A stretch of DNA of 54,769 nt from contig JAACDG010000070.1 in the NCBI GenBank assembly GCA_009937025.1, forward strand, positions 1 through 54,769. The letters are read 5' to 3'. Shown here in pieces: positions 26,225 to 35,609 of this stretch. A program made the position numbers and the translations under genes. The stretch comes from Methanobacteriota archaeon (GTDB taxonomy: Archaea > Thermoplasmatota > Poseidoniia > Poseidoniales > Poseidoniaceae). Under the pieces are notes generated by a model. It ran no database searches, had not been told where the DNA came from, and saw only the letters and a program-made list of their open reading frames with translations. The stretch's first letter is position 1; every line of letters starts with the position of its first letter.

Positions 26225-28465
26225 ATGGACGGGGGAAGAGATGGATACACTTTTTCCTCCAGCGTTGCGATGGCATTGCTTTTCACAGTGATTATGTTGA
26301 GTCCTCTCGCCACTTCTTCGGCGGAAGATTCCCCTTCATCTACAACCCTCATCGATGGACGTATTGCTGGTTTTCAGGCTGAACCATCTGTAGATTATAC
26401 CCGAGATTGGATGGTAGAAGAGGGTGAATGGTTGAGCCTGAATCTTGATTGCAATCAATGTCAAGCCCAACTCACCCTTGATGGAAATACAACGACCAGT
26501 TCTTCGGGAATCACGCTACAAGCTGAAAGCAACGGCGCTGTACAGTTGGTTATTTCTTCGACTATCCAAGAATATGTTTCTTTCTCACTCGTAGAAAATA
26601 TACATGAAGATTTTAGCCACCTCCGCCCGTCCCCAACTGAAAACATTACGTTTGTAACGAGCAAATATTGCAATGACGTTCTGACGTGTATCAACCCAAC
26701 ACAGGGCAATCTCGATGGAATTCCACATGGCGAATACAATTCAAGTGATTACATTCGCGGTATTCTCGAACTGTCAACACCTGAATATATTCCTCTCGAA
26801 GTAGCCGCTGGAGATACACTTGAACTTCAATTTGTACATACGACGGATGAAATTTCATTGTCAGTCTATTTTCAAAATACCACATCTGAACACCTACACG
26901 AACAAACTCTTGAGCAATCACTTGGACTGGTAGCAAATGTTGCTGGTGATGCAAAACTCTGGCACTTTTCTGAAGATGGACGAGTTTTGGTTAAAGTTGA
27001 AAGTGGTGGAGTGGATACTGCATGGGTTCTCAAAAAAATGATGTATGAAAATCATTATTCCAATACGCTCATTGAAAGTCATGACAATCTCAAGTTAGTT
27101 GGCCACTCCTCTACATCAGCGACTATCGAAATGAACGATACTCAGAAATTCACTCTCGAAGCATTTCATACTTCACCTCGACTCCAAATTGACCAATTAG
27201 TTAGCGGCACATGGATAAACGGCCAATTCCAAAACATGACGGCTGAACAAGCAACAGTCTTCTATCCTTATCCAAACATCAGCGCAGTCCGAATCCATGC
27301 TGACTCTCCAGTCCATTGGATTGAGATTGAAGTTTCAGACATATCAGACCTCCACTCTGGTGAAGAGGCACCGTCCTATCGCCCTTCAACAGCCGCGAGT
27401 GTCAATACATCATGGCCTCTCATGCCGATGCAATCAGCACCACTTCAGGCTGAATTGACGCTTTCTATACATGATACTGCAGATGTCTATCGTTTTGAGA
27501 TTGAAGGATGGGATGAATCGGAACATCTTGTTCAAATCTTAGTCGAAGGAAGTAACATCGAATCTCTTCAACTTGAATTGTGGAGTCTTGATCAGGAATC
27601 TTGGGAGGTCGTTGAATCAAAACAAGCTATGTTTTCAAATGGTAAAATTCAACTTGCAGTCGAAGTAAGTAGAGGAACTCACTTTTTCCGTGTATCACTG
27701 CTCGATTCTGTCAATCACACTCAACATTCTTGGGGAGAAGAAGTACCAAGCATTTCTTACTTTTTGTCTTCAGGATACACACTCATTGATGAAGGGGATG
27801 AACCCTATTTCCCCCCTGATGAAAATGCTGAGAAGTGGGGGGTTCGTGCTCGATTCTTCCTTGGTGCCTTGTTCCTTATTCCAGTTGCTTTCTTGGTGAT
27901 TCAGCAATATCGAACAAAGAGGACTGCACAACAACTTCTACTCAAATCCGAACAATTGGTTTGGTTCAAAAGCCAAATGGATTCTGGAAAATTCACACCA
28001 CAGCAATCTCGTAAAAGTTTGGCGAATGCACTTCAAGCCATTACACTTCTCAATTGGGAAGAGGCAAACAAGGCTTGGGGGAAAACAGACCTCGAATACC
28101 GTACAGAAAATATTGCCTTGGCTGTATGGAAGCTCGACCGCCGGATGGCTGGACATGAGGGGGCTGTCCCACTCATGGTCGGCGTTCATATCGTTGAAGG
28201 CAATTGGGATTTAGCAGCCTTGCGGTTCGATGCACCTGTTGGACAAGCATGGAAGGTTGAGCGTGTCGAACCACGGTTCCTGCACCGTGGGGAAGAAGTA
28301 TTCTTGGATACTATGGCGAAAGGAAATCGGACCTTTATCATGGCTGAATTAAGCGGTGGGGCAACTTCTGTTGATATCGAACTCAATGGCCGATTAGAAG
28401 GAGAACCAAGTGCAGCACGAATTCCATCTACACTCATGCTTGAGAGTGCCAATGAAGAGGAATGA
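26225..28465 (+). CDS. Secreted single-span protein with structured cytoplasmic tail
   Basis: This is a 746-residue surface protein. A signal peptide lies at about 10-33 (VAMALLFTVIMLSPLATSSA). An ectodomain of about 500 residues with many NxS/T sites and beta-rich stretches follows. One membrane span sits near 535-555 (FFLGALFLIPVAFLVIQQY). The cytoplasmic part is a helical segment (LLKSEQLVWFKSQMDSGKF, NALQAITLLNWEEANKAW) and then a probable beta-sandwich (VHIVEGNWDLAALRFDAPVG, LSGGATSVDIELNGRLEG). A folded cytoplasmic domain of this size is unlike the disordered tails of its neighbours and suggests a signalling or docking role. The family is not recognised. It is transcribed divergently from arcS. 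Confidence 0.78.
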   Translation: MDGGRDGYTFSSSVAMALLFTVIMLSPLATSSAEDSPSSTTLIDGRIAGFQAEPSVDYTRDWMVEEGEWLSLNLDCNQCQAQLTLDGNTTTSSSGITLQAESNGAVQLVISSTIQEYVSFSLVENIHEDFSHLRPSPTENITFVTSKYCNDVLTCINPTQGNLDGIPHGEYNSSDYIRGILELSTPEYIPLEVAAGDTLELQFVHTTDEISLSVYFQNTTSEHLHEQTLEQSLGLVANVAGDAKLWHFSEDGRVLVKVESGGVDTAWVLKKMMYENHYSNTLIESHDNLKLVGHSSTSATIEMNDTQKFTLEAFHTSPRLQIDQLVSGTWINGQFQNMTAEQATVFYPYPNISAVRIHADSPVHWIEIEVSDISDLHSGEEAPSYRPSTAASVNTSWPLMPMQSAPLQAELTLSIHDTADVYRFEIEGWDESEHLVQILVEGSNIESLQLELWSLDQESWEVVESKQAMFSNGKIQLAVEVSRGTHFFRVSLLDSVNHTQHSWGEEVPSISYFLSSGYTLIDEGDEPYFPPDENAEKWGVRARFFLGALFLIPVAFLVIQQYRTKRTAQQLLLKSEQLVWFKSQMDSGKFTPQQSRKSLANALQAITLLNWEEANKAWGKTDLEYRTENIALAVWKLDRRMAGHEGAVPLMVGVHIVEGNWDLAALRFDAPVGQAWKVERVEPRFLHRGEEVFLDTMAKGNRTFIMAELSGGATSVDIELNGRLEGEPSAARIPSTLMLESANEEE

Positions 28466-28476
28466 AAAGTTACTCT

Positions 28477-28701
28477 TCATTCAGTTGCTTTACTTGCATT
28501 TGCTTGGAAGACTGTTAATTCAATGGTGATGTTGACTTCTTCCTCGTTATCGTTTTGACCTGGGATCGGTGATGATGCCCAGGATAAGATTTGTAATGGC
28601 AGCAACAGGAGCGAGGGATTCCTGTGCCATGACTGACCCTCTTTGTTCCATCCATATAATTCATTTCCGAAAGATAGGGTGCAGAAAGGATTTTCTTTCA
28701 T
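28477..28701 (-). CDS. Possible small membrane protein coupled to upstream gene
   Basis: This 74-residue reading frame starts with an ATG that overlaps the stop of the thrombospondin-repeat gene by four bases (ATGA), the usual arrangement for translational coupling in this window. It otherwise occupies a gap with no other gene. It shows an aromatic start (CTLSFGNELYGWNKEGQSW), one hydrophobic stretch (LLLLPLQILSWASS) and an acidic end. No family is recognised. The overlap and the lack of any competing frame argue for a real gene; its short length argues for caution. Confidence 0.42.
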   Translation of the reverse strand: MKENPFCTLSFGNELYGWNKEGQSWHRNPSLLLLPLQILSWASSPIPGQNDNEEEVNITIELTVFQANASKATE

Positions 28702-31463
28702 TCACGATTCTTAAGGTAATCTTCGCCATACCAAGCCCATTGGTCCATTGTCCAGCCAGCAGGAAGGCCTTCAGGGGGCAAAGGCGGAGTTGATGGGACA
28801 ACGGGAGCGGTGAACTGAACTGGAGCGTTCACGAGAGGAGGACTGTTCAGTGCATTGGATGGACTTCGACGACTCATCAGAGCAAAACCAACGAGCACCA
28901 TGAAAACAACTCCGAAGGCCACCAGAATAAATGTGGTAGGGAAGGACGAATCTTTCGAAGCAAGATGCCGTGAAGCATCCAGTGGGAAAGCGTCTGCTTC
29001 ATCTGACCAACCATCTCCGTCGCCATCAGGGCAACCGATGAGGTCTTGTTGAGAAGTCCCAGCGACTTCAGGACAATCATCACTCATATTCGTGCCGTTT
29101 TGGTCGGGATATCCGTCCTCATCGGAATCTGACCAAAATCGTTCATCGCTCGGGAAGATATCGAGATTATCATCCCAACCATCACCATCTGTATCAGGGC
29201 AGCCTAGACGTTGTTCACTTGAGAGACCAAAAAGTCCAGGGCAAGCATCGGGTAAATCGCCTGTTATTGAATCTCCATAACCATCTTGGTCAGCATCGAG
29301 GTGTTGAGTTGCGTCGTTTGGGAAAGCATCGATGGCATCTGACCATCCATCGCCATCTGTATCAAGACATCCAAAGACATCTTCTGATGAATTTCCTTCA
29401 ATCATTGGACAAGCATCGGGTTGAAATCCATCCGCAGCATCCCCGTAACCATCACCATCTTGGTCAGCATGCTGAGTGCTGTATGTAGTGAAGGCGTCAG
29501 CCCCTGAAGCCACAGTCCAATCCGCATCCGGATTAGACCAACCATCTCCATCTGAATCAATACAGCCAAGGCGGTCTTCTGTAGAGGTGCCTGGAACTGA
29601 TACACAGGAATCACCCTCAAATCCATTGATTTCATCTCCAAAACCATCACCATCAAGGTCGGACCATTGAGTTGCCTCGGCAGGGAATTCATCAACTAAA
29701 TCTGAATAACCGTCGTCATCCCAATCAGCGCAACCTATGAGGGTCCCTGCATCGCTGGTACCAGCATTTACTGGACAGTCATCAATACTGTCGGAAAAGC
29801 CATCATTGTCGTCATCAAGGTCTTCTGAGATATCTTCACAACCGTCTTGGTCGAGGTCATTGGTGGTGGAAGAAAAGAAAGAGGATGGGCTTGTTGGACA
29901 GAGGTCCATTTCGACGGATGAAATACTACAGAACCAAAACCCTTCAGATATTGATGCATCACAAATACGGTCGTTATCATCATCATAGTCTTCTCCAGAA
30001 TCTCTGCAACCATCGAAGTCATAATCGGAGGATGTGGTCGAAGTCCATCCAAGGTCGCCGGTCGCACAATAGTCTACAGAATCAAAAACACCGTCGTTAT
30101 CATCATCGGAGTCTTCGGTGAGGTCGGCACAACCGTCCGTATCATGGTCTGTTGCCGAAGAAGAAATCCAACTCAAATTACCAATATTACAGTCATCGGC
30201 AAGGTCAAGGATACCATCGTCGTCATCATCATCATCACACACATCTCCAAGTGCATCGCCATCGTAATTGGCTTGAGAAGGATTAGCGATCAATGGGCAA
30301 TTATCAACATCATCTCCAATTCCATCTCCATCTTCATCCATAAAGGGGTCGATTCGAACGACTTCATCTTGGCCATTATCGACGTAGTAGAGATGACCAT
30401 TTGGACCAATTTCAAGACCCATTATGGATGATGCTGTGGTTTGAATCGTATCGGCCACTGAAGCACTTTTTCCATCGGAATTCAGGTCATATGCAACGAT
30501 CTTTCCATTACCATTGAGGGAAACAAAGAGTTGGTCGCCATCAAGAGCGATTCCTGAAGGTCGGTTGAGCCCAGAGGCCAAAACACCCCATTCAATTCCA
30601 GTAATGCTTGAATATTCTTCAAGTGGTTCCAATCGTGATGAATCGCTCATGATGTCCTGAGTATTGTATGATGTATCATCGGTATTGACCCATAACACAC
30701 GGTTTGCTCCCGCATCTGCGATGTAAAGAATTCCTGAATCTTGGTCCAAAATCATGTGTCCGGGAACTCCAAAAGAATGTGTGAGCTGAACATCGACATA
30801 TCGACGAACAATTCCATCCGAGTGGTCGTCATAGCCTGTGTCATGGTCCATTTGGAAATCATAATACACGAGTTCCCCGTAATAGCCATCATTGTACCAA
30901 TATTTGTTGGCAGAGTCGTGAGCAATACCAACCCCATATGGAGATTCATGATTCATATCAATATGACTGCCAAGAAGACCATTGCCATTGTTTTGATTTT
31001 CCACCGCAAAGTGATTCAATGAAGATGGCCACAATGTTGGACCCATGAAATTGTTCGGCGCGCCTTGACCGCAAAATGTATTTCGCGTTTCTTGGGCAGA
31101 ACCCCATTGCCAATCGAATTCGGGATGATATGCCCCAAATGCAATTGAACTTACTTCTTCGAGGAAATGATTTCGATTCGAATCTTGACGATTCTGGGAA
31201 GTTTGGTTTTCAAGCCCTGTGTTTTGGACAATCGTTATGCTGTCTGTTGCTCGGTTAGCCACCCATAATTCGTTTGCTCGACCAGGATGGAATTCCAAAT
31301 CACGTGGGTCAGAAAGGGCATCGGAGGAGTCTGCTATGACCACTTCATCGAAGCCTACACCAAATTGAGATACAACCGGTGCATCTTTTGAAGCAAAGGC
31401 ATGTGAAGGAATAGAAAAAAGCAGAAGGCTTAGGAGAATTATGCCGATTTGCTTATTCATCAT
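28698..31463 (-). CDS. Membrane-anchored beta-propeller and thrombospondin type 3 repeat protein
   Basis: The protein has about 921 residues from the ATG at 31463 (31460 is equally possible). A signal peptide (IGIILLSLLLFSIPSHAFA) comes first. An NHL-like beta-propeller, about residues 30-370, follows with motifs such as LNRPSGIALDGDQLFVS and MGLEIGPNGHLYYVDNG. Then come about ten calcium-binding thrombospondin type 3-like repeats of the form DxDGDGxxDxxD. Near the C-terminus lie one membrane span (FILVAFGVVFMVLVGFALM), a Pro-rich linker and the end motif GLPAGWTMDQWAWYG. The signal-first start is preferred over 31559. A TATA-like TTTAATAA lies about 40 bases upstream. The likely role is a calcium-stiffened surface protein; its ligand is unknown. 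Confidence 0.83.
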   Translation of the reverse strand: MMNKQIGIILLSLLLFSIPSHAFASKDAPVVSQFGVGFDEVVIADSSDALSDPRDLEFHPGRANELWVANRATDSITIVQNTGLENQTSQNRQDSNRNHFLEEVSSIAFGAYHPEFDWQWGSAQETRNTFCGQGAPNNFMGPTLWPSSLNHFAVENQNNGNGLLGSHIDMNHESPYGVGIAHDSANKYWYNDGYYGELVYYDFQMDHDTGYDDHSDGIVRRYVDVQLTHSFGVPGHMILDQDSGILYIADAGANRVLWVNTDDTSYNTQDIMSDSSRLEPLEEYSSITGIEWGVLASGLNRPSGIALDGDQLFVSLNGNGKIVAYDLNSDGKSASVADTIQTTASSIMGLEIGPNGHLYYVDNGQDEVVRIDPFMDEDGDGIGDDVDNCPLIANPSQANYDGDALGDVCDDDDDDDGILDLADDCNIGNLSWISSSATDHDTDGCADLTEDSDDDNDGVFDSVDYCATGDLGWTSTTSSDYDFDGCRDSGEDYDDDNDRICDASISEGFWFCSISSVEMDLCPTSPSSFFSSTTNDLDQDGCEDISEDLDDDNDGFSDSIDDCPVNAGTSDAGTLIGCADWDDDGYSDLVDEFPAEATQWSDLDGDGFGDEINGFEGDSCVSVPGTSTEDRLGCIDSDGDGWSNPDADWTVASGADAFTTYSTQHADQDGDGYGDAADGFQPDACPMIEGNSSEDVFGCLDTDGDGWSDAIDAFPNDATQHLDADQDGYGDSITGDLPDACPGLFGLSSEQRLGCPDTDGDGWDDNLDIFPSDERFWSDSDEDGYPDQNGTNMSDDCPEVAGTSQQDLIGCPDGDGDGWSDEADAFPLDASRHLASKDSSFPTTFILVAFGVVFMVLVGFALMSRRSPSNALNSPPLVNAPVQFTAPVVPSTPPLPPEGLPAGWTMDQWAWYGEDYLKNRE
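28970..30345 (-). repeat. Tandem Asp-rich calcium-loop repeats (thrombospondin type 3-like)
   Basis: Within the propeller protein gene, units of about 90-130 bases repeat about ten times. Each encodes DxDGDG loops followed by D(A/E)FP or a Cys-containing loop. Early units have two-cysteine TSP3-type loops (DNCPLIANPSQ, DDCPVNAG). Later units alternate ACPxxxG and GCxDxDGDGW. The repeats are diverged in DNA sequence but regular in protein. Such loops bind calcium in thrombospondins and in OmpA-like proteins. Confidence 0.75.
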
Positions 31464-31601
31464 GTCAATCCGAAAATGCACTGTGCTTTGATACCTTTCA
31501 TTATTAAATCTAAATGACATCAATAACAATCCTTCCAAAGAGACTACTTCCGACCCCATTCACATTGGAATTCTCGCTAATAATTGATTGAAAGTAGGGG
31601 A

Positions 31602-31615
31602 CGAAACTTTAACTA
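31602..31615 (+). promoter_or_regulatory. Promoter for a probably leaderless transcript
   Basis: CGAAAC followed by TTTAACTA (BRE-like plus TATA-like) lies with its centre about 25-27 bases before the ATG at 31637. That spacing would start the transcript at or next to the start codon. No ribosome-binding site is seen before this ATG, which agrees with a leaderless message. Confidence 0.5.
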
Positions 31616-31636
31616 AAACTCTTCTCCGAAGTATAT

Positions 31637-32248
31637 ATGAAGTTATCAATGAAGATTTTTATTGTATCTTCAGCTCTTTCCTTTTTGCTCTCGAGTATAG
31701 GAATGGTATTACTTGTTTCATTCGCTTCTGAAGAAGAAAATATCGCAGTATCAGGCTCAGCACCTGGTGAACTCCGCTTTGAAGGTTCAACATTCCAATA
31801 TTATGACATCTATGCTGAGGATGCAGAGATTTCTATCGAGTTAGGCAATTTTAGTTACGACTCTCAATACACCTATGTCAAGATGTGCACTGTTGAGGAT
31901 GAACAAGTTCCTGCGTGTGGTTCGATGAAGGGCTCACAAACATTTGTAGGGACACTTACTGTGGGTGCAGGGGATAATGGAATTCTTGTATTGAACCTTG
32001 AAGGAAGTGGCGAAGTTAGTATTGTCGAAACTTCTGTCGGAAGTATTGCTGGAATAATGCTATTGCTTTGTGGGGGATTCTGTTTCTTCCCGCTTCTGGT
32101 CTTGATTTCAGCAATAAAGGCCTTCAGTGGTGATTCAGAGAAGCAAGTCGTTGCAGTTGAGCAAGATTCGGAAACCGAACAGTTGGAACCTGAGGATGAG
32201 GTTTCCGAATCACACAAAACCAATTTTCCGACAAATGCTCAAAAATGA
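31637..32248 (+). CDS. Hypothetical two-span membrane protein
   Basis: This 203-residue protein has an N-terminal hydrophobic segment (FIVSSALSFLLSSIGMVLLVSF). A small beta-rich outside domain of about 90 residues follows, with two cysteines (KMCTVEDEQVPACG) that could form a disulphide. A second span is rich in Cys, Phe and Leu (GIMLLLCGGFCFFPLLVLIS). The tail is short and acidic (SETEQLEPEDEVSESH). The family is not recognised. It is flanked by convergent dnaJ and the divergent propeller gene, and its promoter is discussed separately. Confidence 0.72.
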   Translation: MKLSMKIFIVSSALSFLLSSIGMVLLVSFASEEENIAVSGSAPGELRFEGSTFQYYDIYAEDAEISIELGNFSYDSQYTYVKMCTVEDEQVPACGSMKGSQTFVGTLTVGAGDNGILVLNLEGSGEVSIVETSVGSIAGIMLLLCGGFCFFPLLVLISAIKAFSGDSEKQVVAVEQDSETEQLEPEDEVSESHKTNFPTNAQK

Positions 32249-32267
32249 ATGAACCATCAGTGAAACA

Positions 32268-33395
32268 TTAATTTCGACGCTCTTTAGCATCGTCTTTTAT
32301 TCGTTCAAGAAGGTCTTTAGGAGCGAGAACTTCTTTCAATTCTTGAAGAGATTTCTTTGATTTCTTATCGACCTTTTTCGGCATATGTAATTTGAGAAGA
32401 ACAATGACATCACCACGTCCGGAACCTCTGCTACGAGGCAATCCGCGCTTTTTGATTTCAATTGTGTCTCCCGAATTCGAATATGGAGGGATTTTGACAA
32501 TCAAGTCTTTGCCATCGATATGCTCGAGGTTCACACTTGACCCAAGTACCAAGTCGGAATAACCAAGAGGCAGAGACATGATTAAATCAGAATTCGAACG
32601 TTCGAACCATTGATGCTGGTCAACATCGATTTCGATGAAAAGGTCTCCATCCTCTCCTTTGCCATTTGGTGCTGGTTCACCTTTCCCACGCATGCGAAGA
32701 CGGGTTCCTGCTTCAGCACCTGCTGGAATATTGAATCGTAATGTAGATGTTTTGATTTCTTTTCCGTTGCCACGGCAAGGGCTGCACCGCTCAACAATTT
32801 GATGTCCTGTACCATCGCATGTTGGGCAATCACGAACGACATCTTGAACGAAGGGTCCAACTTGTCGCCTCATTCGAACTCGACCTTGCCCACTGCAATC
32901 ACCACAGTCAGAAATTGCTCCATCTTTGGCTCCAGTCCCTGCACAGAGAGTGCAAGCCACAGGTAATTCAACTTCCACTTCTTCAGTGCTTCCTCGGTAG
33001 ATTCTCTCTAAATCCACTGTATGGAACATCCGAATATCGCTGCCTCGGCGTCGAGAACGACGCCCTCCGCCACCACCACCGCCAAATATATTTGAAAAGA
33101 AATCCCCTCCAAGTATATCTTCAAGATTGATATTGAAGCCTCCGCCTCCAAATCCTCCGAACGGTGAACCTGAAGGTCCGCTGTGTCCAAATCGGTCGTA
33201 TTGAGCGCGCTTTTCGTCATCAGAAAGAACAGCATAGGCTTCTTGAATTTCCTTAAACATATCCTCAGCATTATCTTCTTCGCTTCGGTCGGGATGGTAC
33301 TTCCGGGCGAGGCTGCGGAACGCATTTTTCAGATCAGATGAAGTCGCATCTTTGGCGACACCTAAGACCTCATAATAATCCCGCTTTTCCGACAT
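32268..33395 (-). CDS. dnaJ: Chaperone DnaJ (Hsp40)
   Basis: This is a type I J-protein, which stimulates Hsp70 (DnaK) ATPase and delivers unfolded clients. The J domain covers residues 1-70 with YHPDRS carrying the HPD tripeptide. A Gly/Phe-rich linker follows (GGFGGGGFN, IFGGGGGGG). The zinc-finger region has four CxxCxGxG-type repeats (CTLCAGTG, CGDCSGQG, CPTCDGTG, CSPCRGNG), and the C-terminal substrate domains are complete. Length is normal at 375 residues. The ATG at 33395 is chosen; a GTG at 33404 adds three residues. dnaK and grpE are not next to it. The DnaK system in archaea is generally of bacterial origin. Confidence 0.95.
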   Translation of the reverse strand: MSEKRDYYEVLGVAKDATSSDLKNAFRSLARKYHPDRSEEDNAEDMFKEIQEAYAVLSDDEKRAQYDRFGHSGPSGSPFGGFGGGGFNINLEDILGGDFFSNIFGGGGGGGRRSRRRGSDIRMFHTVDLERIYRGSTEEVEVELPVACTLCAGTGAKDGAISDCGDCSGQGRVRMRRQVGPFVQDVVRDCPTCDGTGHQIVERCSPCRGNGKEIKTSTLRFNIPAGAEAGTRLRMRGKGEPAPNGKGEDGDLFIEIDVDQHQWFERSNSDLIMSLPLGYSDLVLGSSVNLEHIDGKDLIVKIPPYSNSGDTIEIKKRGLPRSRGSGRGDVIVLLKLHMPKKVDKKSKKSLQELKEVLAPKDLLERIKDDAKERRN

Positions 33396-33462
33396 TGCAC
33401 TCACCGAACAAAACGAGGGGATTCAACGACCTCTTTGAACATCTCGCATGAAAACACTCTTC

Positions 33463-34449
33463 TCACGCATCAAGGCCGCATTGAAGACAAAATGGTTCAG
33501 ACTGAGGAATTGCGGCATTACAACCCCGACATAACGTGCCAGTTGGTGATTGAATCACTTCAGTTGGTTGTGTTGTTTCAAATTGAGGAACCGAAATCAT
33601 AGCCATGGATTCGATGCTTTCAGAAGAGTTTTCAGCAGGTGAATTCGAATCCCACGCATAGGTTTTGGCAATTTCGGATTGAGATTCAGTGGCAACAGCA
33701 ACTTCCGTTTCCGACATGACGGAGTCAATCCCACCATCATCACTCATCGAGGTGATTTTCAATTCAACATCATTACGGGGCGTCTCGGTTCTCATTGGAG
33801 CGACCGGTCGTTGAGCGATAACAGGGTCTGCATTTGCTGCAGCCCGTAGACTTGCTCGTCGCTTTTCTTCACGTCGTTCGACTGAATCTCCTCGGCCGAA
33901 TATTCGATTTATTGCATCGAGGAAGGAGTCCATCGGTGAGTTCTTTCGCGTCGCTCCAATGGTTGAATCAACAAATTCGTCATCAAAAGTTTCATCACCG
34001 GAAATCCTGCGATTCGCCTTACGGATGCGTTCTGATTCAAGCAGAAGGTCAACTTCGACTTTCTCATCTTCATCAAGTTCGAGTTCTGGTGATTCTTTAT
34101 CAAATGATGAAACCTGTTGCTGAAGGGCTCTTTCACCCTCTGGACTGAGATTACTGTCAAGAGGAACATTGGTTTGCCAAACTCCATCTTCTTCCGCCTG
34201 GTATACTTTTTTCATCGATTTCATTGCTTTCGAACGATGAAATTCATGGTCGCGAACAGTACGGGTTTTTCGAAACAAAACTACGCCGATTACCAAGCCA
34301 ATTCCATACCAGCCATACATGAGGTTCGGTTCAATCTCAAACATTTTTTTAAGTGGAGTAACTGTAAAATGTGTTACGCCCATGAGGAGTAAAGGCAAGA
34401 CTGCAACGCCTCGAGCAATTACAGTACGTTCTGATGCCATAATACTCAT
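33463..34449 (-). CDS. Two-span membrane protein with C-terminal zinc ribbon
   Basis: This protein has about 328 residues. Two membrane segments lie close to the N-terminus (VIARGVAVLPLLLMGVTHFTV and LMYGWYGIGLVIGVVLF). A long charged, probably disordered cytoplasmic region follows. The end is a zinc ribbon, CRGCNAAIPQSEPFCLQCG. The ATG at 34449 lies two bases after GAGG; an ATG three codons later (34440) has better spacing to that site and is a real alternative. It is the third protein here joining a zinc ribbon to a long low-complexity linker. The family is not recognised. It lies 18 bases downstream of the glycosyltransferase gene on the same strand. Confidence 0.68.
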   Translation of the reverse strand: MSIMASERTVIARGVAVLPLLLMGVTHFTVTPLKKMFEIEPNLMYGWYGIGLVIGVVLFRKTRTVRDHEFHRSKAMKSMKKVYQAEEDGVWQTNVPLDSNLSPEGERALQQQVSSFDKESPELELDEDEKVEVDLLLESERIRKANRRISGDETFDDEFVDSTIGATRKNSPMDSFLDAINRIFGRGDSVERREEKRRASLRAAANADPVIAQRPVAPMRTETPRNDVELKITSMSDDGGIDSVMSETEVAVATESQSEIAKTYAWDSNSPAENSSESIESMAMISVPQFETTQPTEVIQSPTGTLCRGCNAAIPQSEPFCLQCGLDA

Positions 34450-34503
34450 CCCTCGCTCTAATCCGATACTCAAGTATGTTGTCATCCATTGTACGAATCA
34501 ATA

Positions 34504-35535
34504 TCATCGGTCTTTAGGTGCTCGACCTTTTCGGAGAAGTCCATCGATTAGCCCTATCGAAAAACTGGAATGAAGCATGAAGAGACAAAGCGGCACACCG
34601 GCAAGAGAGGATATGTGTTTTGAAAAAAGACTACATCGGACCCCTTCGAAGAGGAGTACTGCAGCATAACAACCCGGAAGGAGCAAAGCAAAGGTTGGTT
34701 GAAAAAAAGAAAATGCAAGTGTTGCTAACAATCCGAACCACGGCAAAAACTCTCTCCAACTGATTCGCTTGGGATGTTTTCTTAAAATTTTCATCCGCCA
34801 AAAACCATATCTATGGCCCATTTTCCACCACTTCATAAGACCCGAACGCTTTACCATATGCACCGAAGTAGCAGGTGTACGATGCAGTGCGAAACCCGCC
34901 TCAATAAGACGCATAGAAAGGTCGCTATCTTGACTCGTAATGTACGTTGTATCCCAACCACCTATCTGTTCCAATGCCGAACGGGAATGCATGGCAAAAG
35001 CAGGGGTATTTGTCGGCCCCGAAGCGGTGAAGTTGTCAAATTGCCCACTCCCACTTCCTAAAGGCGAGGAAAGTGTTCCTTCAATCCATGATTCGACCAT
35101 CCCATGGTCTCCTTTTCGGGGTTTGACGCGTGTTCCAACAGCTGCTAATGGAGCAGTTGATGAAGATTCAATACGTTTCCATTCCTCCATACGTATTTCT
35201 AAATGGTCTGCATCAACTGTCGAATGGCCAATCAGTTCCACGGTGAACTGGACCGAATCAGGAAGGAGTGAAAGTGCCAAATTCCGTGCGTCAGCAACAT
35301 ATTTTTGAGGGTTTGAATGCAACTCAATAACTGGTCCGTTAACCTTTTTACTTCGTTTAATGGCTTTGGATACTTCGACTTGAGTTGTATCGGTAGACCC
35401 ACCATCCAATACCAACACGATATGTTGTTCTGCTGGCAAAGTTTGAGCAATGAGCGAATCTAAACATTCCCCGATATGCGATGCTTCATTGAAGACCGGA
35501 ATAACCGATGCTATCAACGGCTGTCCATCACTCAT
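34504..35535 (-). CDS. Family 2 glycosyltransferase, membrane-bound
   Basis: This 343-residue enzyme transfers a sugar from a nucleotide donor to an unidentified acceptor. The GT-A domain opens with SVIPVFNEASHIGECLDSL and LVLDGGSTDTT. The metal/donor region reads HSTVDADH, and the acceptor-side motif is SQDSDLSMRL, followed by GHRYGFWRM. Two or three membrane segments occupy the last 100 residues (PWFGLLATLAFSFFQPTFALLL and PLCLFMLHSSFSIGLI). The layout is that of ExoA-like polysaccharide glycosyltransferases. A role in glycosylating the many surface proteins of this window is attractive but unproven. Confidence 0.87.
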   Translation of the reverse strand: MSDGQPLIASVIPVFNEASHIGECLDSLIAQTLPAEQHIVLVLDGGSTDTTQVEVSKAIKRSKKVNGPVIELHSNPQKYVADARNLALSLLPDSVQFTVELIGHSTVDADHLEIRMEEWKRIESSSTAPLAAVGTRVKPRKGDHGMVESWIEGTLSSPLGSGSGQFDNFTASGPTNTPAFAMHSRSALEQIGGWDTTYITSQDSDLSMRLIEAGFALHRTPATSVHMVKRSGLMKWWKMGHRYGFWRMKILRKHPKRISWREFLPWFGLLATLAFSFFQPTFALLLPGCYAAVLLFEGVRCSLFSKHISSLAGVPLCLFMLHSSFSIGLIDGLLRKGRAPKDR

Positions 35536-35576
35536 AGTCTTGCCAACATGGCTTTGACTTTCACCTCTTCGCCCCT

Positions 35577-35589
35577 TTTCTCGAAGAAA
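35577..35589. promoter_or_regulatory. Inverted repeat between divergent genes
   Basis: TTTCT-CGA-AGAAA forms a perfect 5-base inverted repeat with a 3-base centre. It sits between the divergent glycosyltransferase and COG1325 genes, about 20 bases from the second start. It could be an operator, but short palindromes of this kind also occur by chance. Confidence 0.2.
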
Positions 35590-35609
35590 GGCATGTTCAT
35601 GTGCAAGTG

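Noticed and set aside
28970-30345. Possible CRISPR-like or satellite repeats
   Set aside because: The periodicity is at the protein level (DxDGDG loops). The DNA units differ in length and sequence and lie wholly inside one gene.
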